Assembly: GCA_002358575.1 (NCBI GenBank)
Contig: DEPD01000087.1
Location: forward strand, 1 to 9,009
Direction of reading: 5' to 3'
Length of the DNA stretch: 9,009 bases
Origin: Lachnospiraceae bacterium UBA3401
GTDB taxonomy: Bacteria; Bacillota; Clostridia; Lachnospirales; Lachnospiraceae
Of this stretch, positions 1 through 6,764 are shown in pieces. Positions within the stretch are counted from its first letter, which is position 1. Each line of letters starts with the position of its first letter. The position numbers and the translations under genes were made by a program. The notes below the pieces were generated by a model. It did no database searches, was not told the DNA's origin, and saw nothing but the letters and a program-made list of their open reading frames with translations.

Positions 1-136
1 AAATAACTGACGCATCTTGACTTGGCTATTTCTCCGATTATGCATGCCAAAAAGCCTCGCCGCAGCCCGCTACGCCTACGTTTTTTGACATACCTCCTCG
101 AAGAAATATCCTACGCAATCTGCATCACTTATTTTC
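1..136. repeat. Repeat-like intergenic segment with a tiny reverse-strand open frame
   Basis: This stretch lies downstream of the 511-residue protein gene and holds no ordinary gene. It is more GC-rich than the other spacers (for example positions 56-80). On the minus strand a reading frame stays open from about 124 to a TAA at 38-40. Inside it, an ATG at 89-91 starts a 17-residue peptide, MSKNVGVAGCGEAFWHA. An AGGAGG lies only one base upstream of that ATG, which is too close for normal initiation. From memory, very similar short peptides and DNA recur between genes in Lachnospiraceae genomes, so I read this as a dispersed repeat rather than a gene. That recollection was not checked. No clear terminator for the neighbouring minus-strand gene is visible here. 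Confidence 0.4.
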
Positions 137-1672
137 CTACAATTCCTTATCTGCAGTTTGCGCAAGACAGTTATTCAATATCTGCTCCATCCTTTCGCGG
201 ATATCTTCCCGCACTTCGTCTTGCAATCCATCTTCAAGCGATTTCGCCAGCGTTGGTGAAATTTCCTGTATTGTCTTTCCAGAAGCATTCATCCACGCTT
301 CCAACACAGACAACGCCACATTCCTGTTGCTTACCACCGGCGATTTCAGTGCTGGCTGAATCAAGTTTTCCCCAACATGAATTCTGTCGCACAAAACTTG
401 TAAAATCATTGTCAATGCTTGATATGTTTCAAATTCTTCTCCAAAGCCAGCCTCATCTGCTGCACCAGTTGCAATCTTCTCCACATGCAACTTGTCATAC
501 GCTAAGTCAATTATCTCTTGCACTTTATAATCATCTTTAATCAAAAGTGACGCAATCCATGCATTTTTTACAAAATCCTCCTCAACAGCCCGATATGCAT
601 ACTCTTGATAGTCCATTCCAAGTCGTCTAGCAATCTCAAATGCCTCTCCCTTTTCCAGCGCACTCTGTATTGTTTCCTTTATTTGTTTTGATTGTAAAAA
701 TAAAGTTAACACCTCCTTTAACGCCGCTGCCGATTCACCATCTTTATCTTGTATATAATCTCTTAAATCTATCAGAGAAACATAATCCTGCGCCTCCAAA
801 TCCGTTCGGATTTTTGTCGCAGCAAAAAAGGCTTGTATTATCTCCTCCGCATTCTCAAGCGCAGAAACACCAACCACTGGTCCTTCGTCTAACATTGCAT
901 CCAAAATATCTGCAAGACCGCGATAGTCTTCCAAATCTAATGCCTTGTTTTGAATCCGCTCCAAATAATGCACTTTTTCAAAACAATCCACCCCCGAATA
1001 CGCAGGCACGACATTATTGTGAACCCCATTGCGCACAAGCCATTCCTCAATCACATCAGAGTCCGCCTCAATCATGCGCACAAGATGAACACGCCCCCAG
1101 CCCTCGACCTTTTGCAAAATATCAAACAATTCCTTGTTAGGATTCTCCCAGCTACGCATCAAAAATGCTGCGTACAGCGTAAACTCATCAGAAAGCGCCA
1201 GCAATCTAACAGCCTCCTTTATTTGTTCTTGTCCTTCTAAGTCAATAAGTTCTAGCAGTGACATGCCAAACTTTACTGCTTCCTCCTTTGTTCCTTTCAA
1301 CATTAAGTCAATTGCAAAATTAATTACATTTTCAACTGGAAGTCTGTCTTGATTTTCTTGAACATACTGCTGAAACAAGTCAATAAATCCCAAAATATGA
1401 TGCTCTGACGCAAATTCATAAACCAAATGAATGGCCTCATCTGTTCTGCCTGCCGCCGCTGCATTAATTGCATTTACTAACAGTGGATAACCCTCTGACG
1501 CTTCCGACTGTGCAGCCACATGGTAAACATGGTAAAAAATAATTCCGTCCATTGCGCCAGGTGCAAACTTAATCTGGTTGTCTGGCGCCTCATCTGGCAG
1601 TCTAAAATCCTCTGGAAGCCGCCCTTCTTTTGTCACTGCATTTTGAATCTGTTCAAAAATAGAATATTCCAT
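137..1672 (-). CDS. Acidic helical-repeat (HEAT-like) cytoplasmic protein of unknown function, 511 aa
   Basis: The function is not recognised. The protein is rich in Asp and Glu, has no signal peptide or membrane segment, and consists almost entirely of predicted amphipathic helices. The region around residues 425-500 has the spacing of HEAT/armadillo-type helix pairs (AL-x-SP, then ALSVLEAW), which suggests a protein-binding solenoid. The most distinctive stretches are an N-terminal segment (residues 15-50) and a central block with GWGRVH at 191-196 followed by EEWLVRNGVHNN from 209. From memory, relatives in Clostridia carry the name 'limonene hydroxylase'. No redox cofactor motif supports that name and I would not propagate it. 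The ATG at 1670-1672 is preceded by AAGGGGG with a 7-nt gap, so the start is well supported. It is transcribed divergently from dpaA and appears to be a single-gene unit. Confidence 0.85.
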   Translation of the reverse strand: MEYSIFEQIQNAVTKEGRLPEDFRLPDEAPDNQIKFAPGAMDGIIFYHVYHVAAQSEASEGYPLLVNAINAAAAGRTDEAIHLVYEFASEHHILGFIDLFQQYVQENQDRLPVENVINFAIDLMLKGTKEEAVKFGMSLLELIDLEGQEQIKEAVRLLALSDEFTLYAAFLMRSWENPNKELFDILQKVEGWGRVHLVRMIEADSDVIEEWLVRNGVHNNVVPAYSGVDCFEKVHYLERIQNKALDLEDYRGLADILDAMLDEGPVVGVSALENAEEIIQAFFAATKIRTDLEAQDYVSLIDLRDYIQDKDGESAAALKEVLTLFLQSKQIKETIQSALEKGEAFEIARRLGMDYQEYAYRAVEEDFVKNAWIASLLIKDDYKVQEIIDLAYDKLHVEKIATGAADEAGFGEEFETYQALTMILQVLCDRIHVGENLIQPALKSPVVSNRNVALSVLEAWMNASGKTIQEISPTLAKSLEDGLQDEVREDIRERMEQILNNCLAQTADKEL

Positions 1673-1709
1673 AAATGTTCCCCCTTTTTAATTCTTTATT
1701 GCTAAATTA

Positions 1710-1738
1710 ATCGTACTCTATTTAACCAATCTTGTAAA
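1710..1738 (-). promoter_or_regulatory. Candidate sigma-A promoter for the 511-aa protein gene
   Basis: Read on the minus strand, TTTACA (1733-1738) is followed by a 17-bp spacer and TACGAT (1710-1715). The -35 matches the consensus at 5 of 6 positions and the -10 at 4 of 6. Transcription would begin near 1703, leaving a short leader of about 30 nt. The element overlaps the divergent spacer shared with dpaA but not the candidate sigma-K element. Confidence 0.4.
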
Positions 1739-1744
1739 CCATGA

Positions 1745-1771
1745 ACCCTTTTCTTTTTTTGTCATATTTTA
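1745..1771 (+). promoter_or_regulatory. Candidate sigma-K promoter of dpaAB
   Basis: CATATTTTA at 1763-1771 fits the sigma-K -10 consensus CATAnnnTA exactly. An AC at 1745-1746 lies 16 bp upstream, where the short sigma-K -35 (AC) is expected. Dipicolinate synthase genes are known members of the late mother-cell sigma-K regulon in Bacillus and in C. difficile, so the element agrees with the gene it precedes. Transcription would start about 25 nt before the dpaA ATG. The motif is short and AT-rich, so a chance match is possible. Confidence 0.55.
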
Positions 1772-1804
1772 ATCATAAGTCGATAAAAAATAAGGAGGTG
1801 CGAT

Positions 1805-2692
1805 ATGCCTCCAAGAACAATGGCAAAATATGACATTGCAATTATAGGCGGCGACAGACGGACTGCGTGCATGGCACCCATTTTGGTTGAAAAAGGTTAT
1901 CGTGTGCTGTGTTTTCGTACCGTTGAGACCGTCTGTAGCCAATCCATAAAATCCAAAATTTATTACACAGACTCCCTGCGTGAAGCCCTCGATTCTGCAC
2001 CTGTCATTATCGGTGGCATTCCTTTCACCAAGTCGGACACCCTCTACTGTGAGTCAAACGTTTCTAACGCGACCGTCAGTCTTGCAGAAATTCAGCGCAG
2101 TATTCACAAACACCAGAAAATTTTTGCAGGCGTTATACCAGAGAGCTTTCGCCGCACCTGCGAAGAACGGGAAATTACTTGCTATGACTTTATGCTCGAC
2201 GAACCCATGACACTCTACAATGCCATCTCCACCGCGGAGGGCGCAATTTTGGAAGCGTTGTTGCACAAAGACACAAATCTCCATATGTGCAATGCGCTAG
2301 TGCTTGGTTACGGCAGATGTGGCAAAATTATTGCGGACCGCTTAAATGGACTCCACGCTTGTGTTACTGTCTGCTCCAATGACACCAATGAACTTGCCCT
2401 TGCATGTGCACTTGGTTTTGAGACCATGCATCTGCCCAACCTCTGGAAAAATATTTGTTGTTACGAGTATATTTTTAATACAATTCCAGCGCGCATTTTA
2501 AATCGCAAATGTCTGGAAAAAGTATCACCAAACACCCTTATCCTAGACATTGCCTCCAACCGAACTGGAGCCGATTATGAAGCAGCGGAAAAATTAAACG
2601 TCAACATTCACTTCTGTCCAGGGCTCCCTGGAAAATACGCCGGAAAAAGCTGCGCAAAATATTTGACAGACTATGTAATTAACAGAATTTAG
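1805..2692 (+). CDS. dpaA: Dipicolinate synthase subunit A (SpoVFA)
   Basis: With DpaB this makes dipicolinic acid, the spore-core calcium chelator, from the lysine-pathway intermediate dihydrodipicolinate (or its hydrated precursor) in the mother cell. The 295-residue length is usual for the family. The N-terminal domain opens with DIAIIGGDRR (10-19). A second, Rossmann-type domain carries a nucleotide-binding glycine motif GYGRCG at 168-173. Family landmarks include the AEGAI segment (144-148), NTIPA (225-229), TLILDIAS (244-251) and PGLPGKYAGKSCA (272-284). The ATG at 1805 sits 6 nt after AAGGAGG (1792-1798), so I keep it, although an internal Met at residue 6 is closer to the usual family start. 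The gene is followed after 10 bp by dpaB. The N-terminal half is more diverged from Bacillus DpaA than the C-terminal half. Confidence 0.93.
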   Translation: MPPRTMAKYDIAIIGGDRRTACMAPILVEKGYRVLCFRTVETVCSQSIKSKIYYTDSLREALDSAPVIIGGIPFTKSDTLYCESNVSNATVSLAEIQRSIHKHQKIFAGVIPESFRRTCEEREITCYDFMLDEPMTLYNAISTAEGAILEALLHKDTNLHMCNALVLGYGRCGKIIADRLNGLHACVTVCSNDTNELALACALGFETMHLPNLWKNICCYEYIFNTIPARILNRKCLEKVSPNTLILDIASNRTGADYEAAEKLNVNIHFCPGLPGKYAGKSCAKYLTDYVINRI

Positions 2693-2702
2693 GAGGCTCG
2701 AT

Positions 2703-3290
2703 ATGGATATCAAAGGAAAAAAAATAGGAATTGCTTTGACGGGCTCTTTTTGCACTTTCGACAAAATGTTTCAAGAATTACAAAAGCTTAAAGATGCTGG
2801 CGCCGATATCTGCCCAATTATGTCCGATGCTTCGCAGACCATTGAGAGCCGCTTTGGAAAGCCAGATATATATATCACAAAAATAAAAGAAATCACTGGA
2901 AAAGATCCTATTGTGTCTATTCCTGGCGCAGAACCTATTGGTCCCAAAGCTTACCTTGACGCGCTGGCAATTTTGCCCTGTACGGGAAATACTGCCGCAA
3001 AACTCGCAAACGGTATTACAGACACGCCAGTGTTGATGGCGGCAAAAGCACATATGCGCAACAATAAACCTCTTGTCATCTCCATCTCAACCAATGATGG
3101 ACTTGGTATGAACCTGAAAAACATTGGGCTTCTGTGCAACAGCAAGAATATTTACTTTGTTCCGTTTGGGCAGGATAACTATCAAACAAAACCAAACTCT
3201 CTAGTCGCACATGTCGAACTGCTGATACCGACTTTGGAAATGGCACTAGAACACAAACAATACCAGCCAATTCTCAAGGATTATATTTAG
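2703..3290 (+). CDS. dpaB: Dipicolinate synthase subunit B (SpoVFB), flavoprotein-like
   Basis: This is the second subunit of dipicolinate synthase. It has the fold of the flavoprotein/decarboxylase family (Pfam Flavoprotein), in which DpaB is a recognised branch. Visible landmarks are the N-terminal strand-loop GIALTGSFCTF (9-19), a central loop PCTGNTAAKLANGITD (92-107) that in the wider family contacts flavin or phosphate, LKNIG (138-142) and PFGQDNY (154-160). The 195-residue length is normal. Translation is probably coupled to dpaA: the AGGAGG at 2691-2696 overlaps the dpaA stop codon TAG and lies 6 nt before the ATG. It is co-transcribed with dpaA and presumably under the same sigma-K promoter. 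No typical terminator follows it. The next structure is a large inverted repeat before asnB, so some read-through into asnB is possible. Confidence 0.94.
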   Translation: MDIKGKKIGIALTGSFCTFDKMFQELQKLKDAGADICPIMSDASQTIESRFGKPDIYITKIKEITGKDPIVSIPGAEPIGPKAYLDALAILPCTGNTAAKLANGITDTPVLMAAKAHMRNNKPLVISISTNDGLGMNLKNIGLLCNSKNIYFVPFGQDNYQTKPNSLVAHVELLIPTLEMALEHKQYQPILKDYI

Positions 3291-3331
3291 CTTTTCATTG
3301 TTATATAAAGAAAATCCTAATTTAAGTTATC

Positions 3332-3402
3332 GTAACAGTTCAGCCATGCTCATTCATAAGTTATCAGTTTGCACAATCAATTCTGCATGGCTGAACTGTC
3401 AC
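3332..3402. repeat. Perfect 15-bp inverted repeat with a 35-nt loop between dpaB and asnB
   Basis: ACAGTTCAGCCATGC (3335-3349) is exactly the reverse complement of GCATGGCTGAACTGT (3385-3399). Beyond one mismatch, two more pairs extend it to 3332-3402. The 35-nt loop is AT-rich, and no U-tract follows, so it is not a standard intrinsic terminator. A 9-bp direct repeat TAAGTTATC occurs at 3323-3331 and 3357-3365, just outside and just inside the left arm. The right-arm core GCTGAACTGT recurs at 8963-8972 in another intergenic hairpin. It may be a dispersed intergenic repeat, a long-stem leader hairpin for asnB, or a protein-binding site. Confidence 0.7.
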
Positions 3403-3440
3403 AAATAATCATTATTATATTATGGAAAAGGAAATAAATA

Positions 3441-5306
3441 ATGTGTGGAATCGCAGGCTTTAGCAGCTTTCATGTAAACTATAAAGAGGAGTCTGCAAGA
3501 TGGTTTTCTATCTTGCAGAAAATGAATACCTGCCAAAATCACCGTGGCCCAGACGAAAATGGCGTGTATCTGTCAAGAAACTGCGGACTCTCCCATACAC
3601 GCTTATCCATCTTGGACCTTGCATGTGGGCAACAGCCTATGACTAGACAGCTTGGAAACCATCGAGCCATCATCGCCTACAACGGTGAAATCTACAACAT
3701 GCCCAGTCTCCGCCACGCGCTGGAACAGGAGGGCATTGTTTTCCAAACAACCTGTGATACAGAAGTGATTTTAATGGGTTATCTCCTTCATGGCACTTCC
3801 TACGTGACACAGCTCAATGGCATTTTTGCCTTTGCAATCTACGACGAAACCATTCAAAAATTGTATCTTTTCCGCGATAGACTTGGAGTAAAACCTTTAT
3901 TCTATACTTTTTTTCGCAACACCCTCATCTTTTCCTCAGAGTTAAAGGGAATCCTGTGCTACCCTGATTTTAAAGCGCAGGCAGACCGCGACGGACTCTG
4001 TGAAATATTCGGTCTTGGCCCTGCAAAGACCTATGGAAAGGGTGTTTTTAAAAACATAGATGAGCTGCTGCCGGGACATTATCTTGAATATTATGGCTCT
4101 GACTTTTCTCAGCATTTATCTGTTAAATGTTATTGGAAATTAACGAGTCATCCACACGAAGATGGCTGGCAACACACAGTCGAGAAAACCCGCTATCTGA
4201 TCACAGATGCCATCAAAATGCAAATGCTCTCTGATGTGCCTGTCTGTACCTTTTTGTCGGGCGGTGTGGACAGTAGCCTTGTCACAGCGGTATGCAGCAA
4301 CGAGCTTCGACAGCAGGGGAAGAGGCTCGATACATACTCCTTTGACTTTAAAGACAACGACAAAAATTTCAAGGCAAACACATTTCAGCCCTCTCAAGAC
4401 AAACCGTGGGTAGATATGATGATTGCCCACTGTCAAACAAATCATCAATACTTAGAATGCACAAATACAGATTTGTATCAATATTTGTTCGATGCTGTGG
4501 ACGCCAGAGATTTGCCATGTATGGCGGACGTCGAAGCTTCCATGCTCTATTTCTGCAAAAGAGTTGCCGCAAGCCACAAAGTAACACTCACTGGAGAATG
4601 TGCGGACGAAATTTTTGGCGGTTATCCCTGGTTCCATAAAAAAGAATGCTTTGAAGCAGACTGTTTCCCGTGGTCTATGGACTTCACACCGCGCACTATG
4701 CTTTTAAAAGACAATGTTTTGTCTGTGCTTCCATTGAAGGAATACGCACACACGGCCTACGCAAAAACAATATCTGAAGTTCCTGTATTGGAAGGGGAAA
4801 ATAAAGAAGAAAAACGCAGAAGAGAAATTTCTTATCTAAATATCAAATGGTTTATGCAAACCCTGCTAGATCGTATGGATCGGACCAGTATGCACGCTGG
4901 ACTTGAGGCGCGTGTCCCGTTCGCCGATCATCGCATTGTAGAATATCTCTGGAATGTGCCTTGGTCCATGAAATGCAAAGATGGTGTGGTTAAAGGACTA
5001 CTGCGCGCTGCCGCTGACGGACTACTCCCAGGCGAAGTGTTATACCGCAGAAAAAGCCCCTATCCAAAAACCTATGACCCCGCCTATGAAAACCTACTGC
5101 GCACCGCAATTGTGGAAACACTATCTGATACGCGTGCGCCTCTGCGGGAATTAATCGATATCAACAAAGTGGTTGAGTACATTAGCCAGCCCTCTGACTA
5201 TGGCAGACCCTTCTACGGTCAACTTATGGCTGGACCGCAACTTCTCGCTTACTTGTTACAAGTCAATTACTGGCTAAAAAAATATAATGTAGAATTATTA
5301 CTATAA
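3441..5306 (+). CDS. asnB: Asparagine synthetase, glutamine-hydrolysing (class B)
   Basis: It converts aspartate, glutamine and ATP to asparagine, glutamate, AMP and pyrophosphate. The N-terminal class II amidotransferase domain (about 1-215) begins MCGIAGF, so Cys2 becomes the N-terminal nucleophile after Met removal. It also has HRGPDENG (34-41), SHTRL (51-55), AYNGEIYN (79-86) and CDTE (105-108). The synthetase domain has the ATP pyrophosphatase P-loop SGGVDSS (273-279), TGECADEIFGG (384-394) and DRMDRTSMHAGLEARVPF (477-494). At 621 residues it matches the long Bacillus AsnB/AsnO type rather than E. coli AsnB. AAAAGGA (3426-3432) precedes the ATG by 8 nt. No convincing sigma-A promoter is visible, only AT-rich TATTAT sequences near 3413-3423. 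It lies 150 bp after dpaB. B. subtilis has a sporulation-associated paralogue (AsnO), so a sporulation role is possible but inferred only from position. Confidence 0.96.
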   Translation: MCGIAGFSSFHVNYKEESARWFSILQKMNTCQNHRGPDENGVYLSRNCGLSHTRLSILDLACGQQPMTRQLGNHRAIIAYNGEIYNMPSLRHALEQEGIVFQTTCDTEVILMGYLLHGTSYVTQLNGIFAFAIYDETIQKLYLFRDRLGVKPLFYTFFRNTLIFSSELKGILCYPDFKAQADRDGLCEIFGLGPAKTYGKGVFKNIDELLPGHYLEYYGSDFSQHLSVKCYWKLTSHPHEDGWQHTVEKTRYLITDAIKMQMLSDVPVCTFLSGGVDSSLVTAVCSNELRQQGKRLDTYSFDFKDNDKNFKANTFQPSQDKPWVDMMIAHCQTNHQYLECTNTDLYQYLFDAVDARDLPCMADVEASMLYFCKRVAASHKVTLTGECADEIFGGYPWFHKKECFEADCFPWSMDFTPRTMLLKDNVLSVLPLKEYAHTAYAKTISEVPVLEGENKEEKRRREISYLNIKWFMQTLLDRMDRTSMHAGLEARVPFADHRIVEYLWNVPWSMKCKDGVVKGLLRAAADGLLPGEVLYRRKSPYPKTYDPAYENLLRTAIVETLSDTRAPLRELIDINKVVEYISQPSDYGRPFYGQLMAGPQLLAYLLQVNYWLKKYNVELLL

Positions 5307-5321
5307 TTCGTTCAATCAACT

Positions 5322-5372
5322 ACAACGTTTCTTTATTCCTATACGGGAAGAACAGAAACGTTGTTTATTTTT
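5322..5372 (+). terminator. Intrinsic terminator of asnB
   Basis: ACAACGTTTCT (5322-5332) pairs perfectly with AGAAACGTTGT (5354-5364). An inner 4-bp stem, TTCC (5336-5339) with GGAA (5346-5349), can stack inside the loop. A T-rich run, TTATTTTT (5365-5372), follows directly. It begins 15 nt after the asnB stop codon. Confidence 0.85.
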
Positions 5373-5397
5373 CACACCCACACCCATCTTAAAATCT

Positions 5398-5426
5398 TTG
5401 ACATATCCATTGTAAATCACTATAAT
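5398..5426 (+). promoter_or_regulatory. Consensus sigma-A promoter of the hydrolase-GNAT gene
   Basis: TTGACA (5398-5403) and TATAAT (5421-5426) are both exact consensus hexamers with an optimal 17-bp spacer. Transcription should begin near 5433, leaving a leader of about 150 nt before the ATG at 5584. A perfect promoter with a long leader suggests strong basal initiation, possibly tempered downstream. Confidence 0.85.
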
Positions 5427-5444
5427 CTATGATAAGGATCTGCC

Positions 5445-5493
5445 GAAAAATAACTGACATTATATCCTGGATACTCTGCATTTGTTATTTCTC
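5445..5493 (+). promoter_or_regulatory. Leader stem 1 of the hydrolase-GNAT transcript
   Basis: GAAAAATAAC (5445-5454) pairs with GTTATTTCTC (5484-5493) with one mismatched position. The enclosed 29 nt include a small palindrome TATCCTGGATA (5463-5473). It starts about 12 nt after the predicted transcription start. The arrangement could be the closing stem of a leader RNA element, but I do not recognise a known riboswitch class in it. The AT-rich stem could also be chance. Confidence 0.35.
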
Positions 5494-5504
5494 TATCGCT
5501 CCTA

Positions 5505-5536
5505 AGGAACTATAAAAGAATTACTTTACAGTTCCT
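5505..5536 (+). promoter_or_regulatory. Leader stem 2 of the hydrolase-GNAT transcript
   Basis: AGGAACTATAAA (5505-5516) pairs with TTTACAGTTCCT (5525-5536), 12 bp with one mismatch and an 8-nt loop. It is followed by A-rich rather than T-rich sequence, so it is not a plus-strand terminator. It ends 34 nt before the Shine-Dalgarno AAAGGAG (5571-5577) and leaves that site single-stranded. It could be a leader hairpin or a protein-binding palindrome. Confidence 0.45.
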
Positions 5537-5583
5537 AAAAAACTTAAATTTTTACAACATTACAAGAATAAAAGGAGAACTTT

Positions 5584-6741
5584 ATGAAAATTGCCATATT
5601 ATTTCCTGGAATTGGGTATCATTGTGATAAACCTTTGCTTTATCACAGCGGAAAACTTTGCACCCAATATCAATATGAAACAGTCAAGCTAACCTACACC
5701 AATCTAAGTCGTTCCATTCCAGAGGCTTTTGCGCAAGCCTATGCACAGACAGAAGCATCTCTGGAAAAAGTTAATTGGAACGAATATGAAGAGATCCTTT
5801 TTATCTCCAAAAGTATTGGAACGGCAGTCGCTGCAGCTTATGCCAAAAATCACGATATTGTCTGCCGAAATATCTATTATACACCACTAGAACAAACATT
5901 TGATTTTGCACCGCAGTTCGGTATTGCTTTCCATGGCACAGAAGATCCTTGGGTCGAGACATCTATTATTGAAGATAACTGCCGCGATTGTCATCTGCCG
6001 CTCCATGTTATTGAAGATGCCAACCACTCTCTGGAACTGAACTTTCCTCCATCTGACAAGAATCACACAGTTCTTTCAGATCTGCCTAAAGACATTTGGA
6101 AACCTTCTTGCGGCACTTGGGAATCAAGTCATCCAGTTTGTTCTAATCTTCAAATACTGGAACACGTAATGGCATTGTCCGAAACCTATATCGCACAGCA
6201 CATCTATTACAGCATTCTTCGTGCTGATGAAATCTGCCTTGAATTATTCCACGGTTTTATTCGACACCAAACTGTCGGAAAATGCTGGCGCAAAGAAAAT
6301 GAAAAATGGATTATCAGAGATGATCCCTTTATTGATGATTGGTCAGAAACAGACTATCTCTTTTTAATTGATTGTTTAAAAAATACCATTCAGACTGGCG
6401 GTTTTGTCTACGCAGCCTTTTGCAATAAACTCAAAAAAAATACGCTCAAAGGCTTTGTCTCTGTCGAACCGAATTTGTTTGGCAGCGCAAAGGAATATCT
6501 CGACCTCTCTAGCATCCATGTGTCTGAGGATATACGCGGAAAAGGAATCGGTAAAGTCCTTTTTTGTGCTGCCAAGAATTGGGCAAAGGCAAAAGGCGCC
6601 AAAAAACTTTATATCTCTGCACACTCCGCTGTTGAAACCCAAGCATTTTATAAAAGTATGGGGTGCGTTGACGCGCAGGAGTATCAACAAAATCATGTTG
6701 CGCAGGAACCTTATGACCGTCAACTAGAGTGTGTCCTATAA
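5584..6741 (+). CDS. Fusion of alpha/beta-hydrolase and GNAT N-acetyltransferase, 385 aa
   Basis: Two enzyme modules are joined in one frame. Residues 1 to about 205 look like a small alpha/beta-hydrolase. They have a first strand and oxyanion-type loop ILFPGIGYHCDKPLLY (5-20), a nucleophile elbow FISKSIGT (73-80) with Ser77 in S-x-S-x-G instead of the usual G-x-S-x-G, a likely acid Asp121 in GTEDPW (118-123) and a likely His148 in DANHSL (145-150). Residues about 206-385 are a GNAT domain, with acetyl-CoA pyrophosphate-loop motif RGKGIGK (318-324) after IHVSED, and a C-terminal YISAHSAVETQAFYKSMGC (343-361). Residues 151-190 look like an insertion between the catalytic His and the last hydrolase helix. 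Both modules are usually separate proteins in Firmicutes (family knowledge from memory). AAAGGAG ends 6 nt before the ATG. Substrates are unknown. It is probably cytoplasmic and a single-gene unit. Confidence 0.85.
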   Translation: MKIAILFPGIGYHCDKPLLYHSGKLCTQYQYETVKLTYTNLSRSIPEAFAQAYAQTEASLEKVNWNEYEEILFISKSIGTAVAAAYAKNHDIVCRNIYYTPLEQTFDFAPQFGIAFHGTEDPWVETSIIEDNCRDCHLPLHVIEDANHSLELNFPPSDKNHTVLSDLPKDIWKPSCGTWESSHPVCSNLQILEHVMALSETYIAQHIYYSILRADEICLELFHGFIRHQTVGKCWRKENEKWIIRDDPFIDDWSETDYLFLIDCLKNTIQTGGFVYAAFCNKLKKNTLKGFVSVEPNLFGSAKEYLDLSSIHVSEDIRGKGIGKVLFCAAKNWAKAKGAKKLYISAHSAVETQAFYKSMGCVDAQEYQQNHVAQEPYDRQLECVL

Positions 6742-6764
6742 AATTTTAAATTTTGTTTAAAATT
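6742..6764. terminator. Weak AT-only bidirectional terminator between convergent genes
   Basis: AATTTTAAA (6742-6750) pairs with TTTAAAATT (6756-6764) around a 5-nt loop. It spans the 15-bp gap between the hydrolase-GNAT stop and the permease stop. The plus-strand RNA continues with CTTTTCTC. A stem made only of A-T pairs is weak, so this is a tentative call based mainly on location. Confidence 0.35.

Noticed and set aside
22..540. Plus-strand 172-codon open frame over the left edge and the end of the 511-aa protein gene
   Set aside because: It is antisense to a long, well-supported gene, has no ribosome binding site, and is rich in Ser/Pro/His/Gln as expected for a shadow frame.
640..1140. 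Plus-strand 166-codon open frame inside the 511-aa protein gene
   Set aside because: It is antisense to the real gene, with proline-rich shadow composition and no initiation signal.
3332..3402. Intrinsic terminator for dpaB
   Set aside because: The stem is long, but the loop is 35 nt and no T-tract follows, so standard termination is not supported.
4140..4448. Minus-strand open frame within asnB
   Set aside because: It lies over the conserved synthetase region (P-loop and following), whose conservation explains the sequence. No ribosome binding site was seen.
5433..5570. T-box or purine-type riboswitch in the hydrolase-GNAT leader
   Set aside because: It is too short for a full T-box and shows no T-box sequence or purine-aptamer core. 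Only unassigned stems can be supported.
6376..6727. Open frames on both strands over the GNAT half of the fusion gene
   Set aside because: They overlap the conserved acetyl-CoA-binding region in other frames and have no start signals or recognisable domains.
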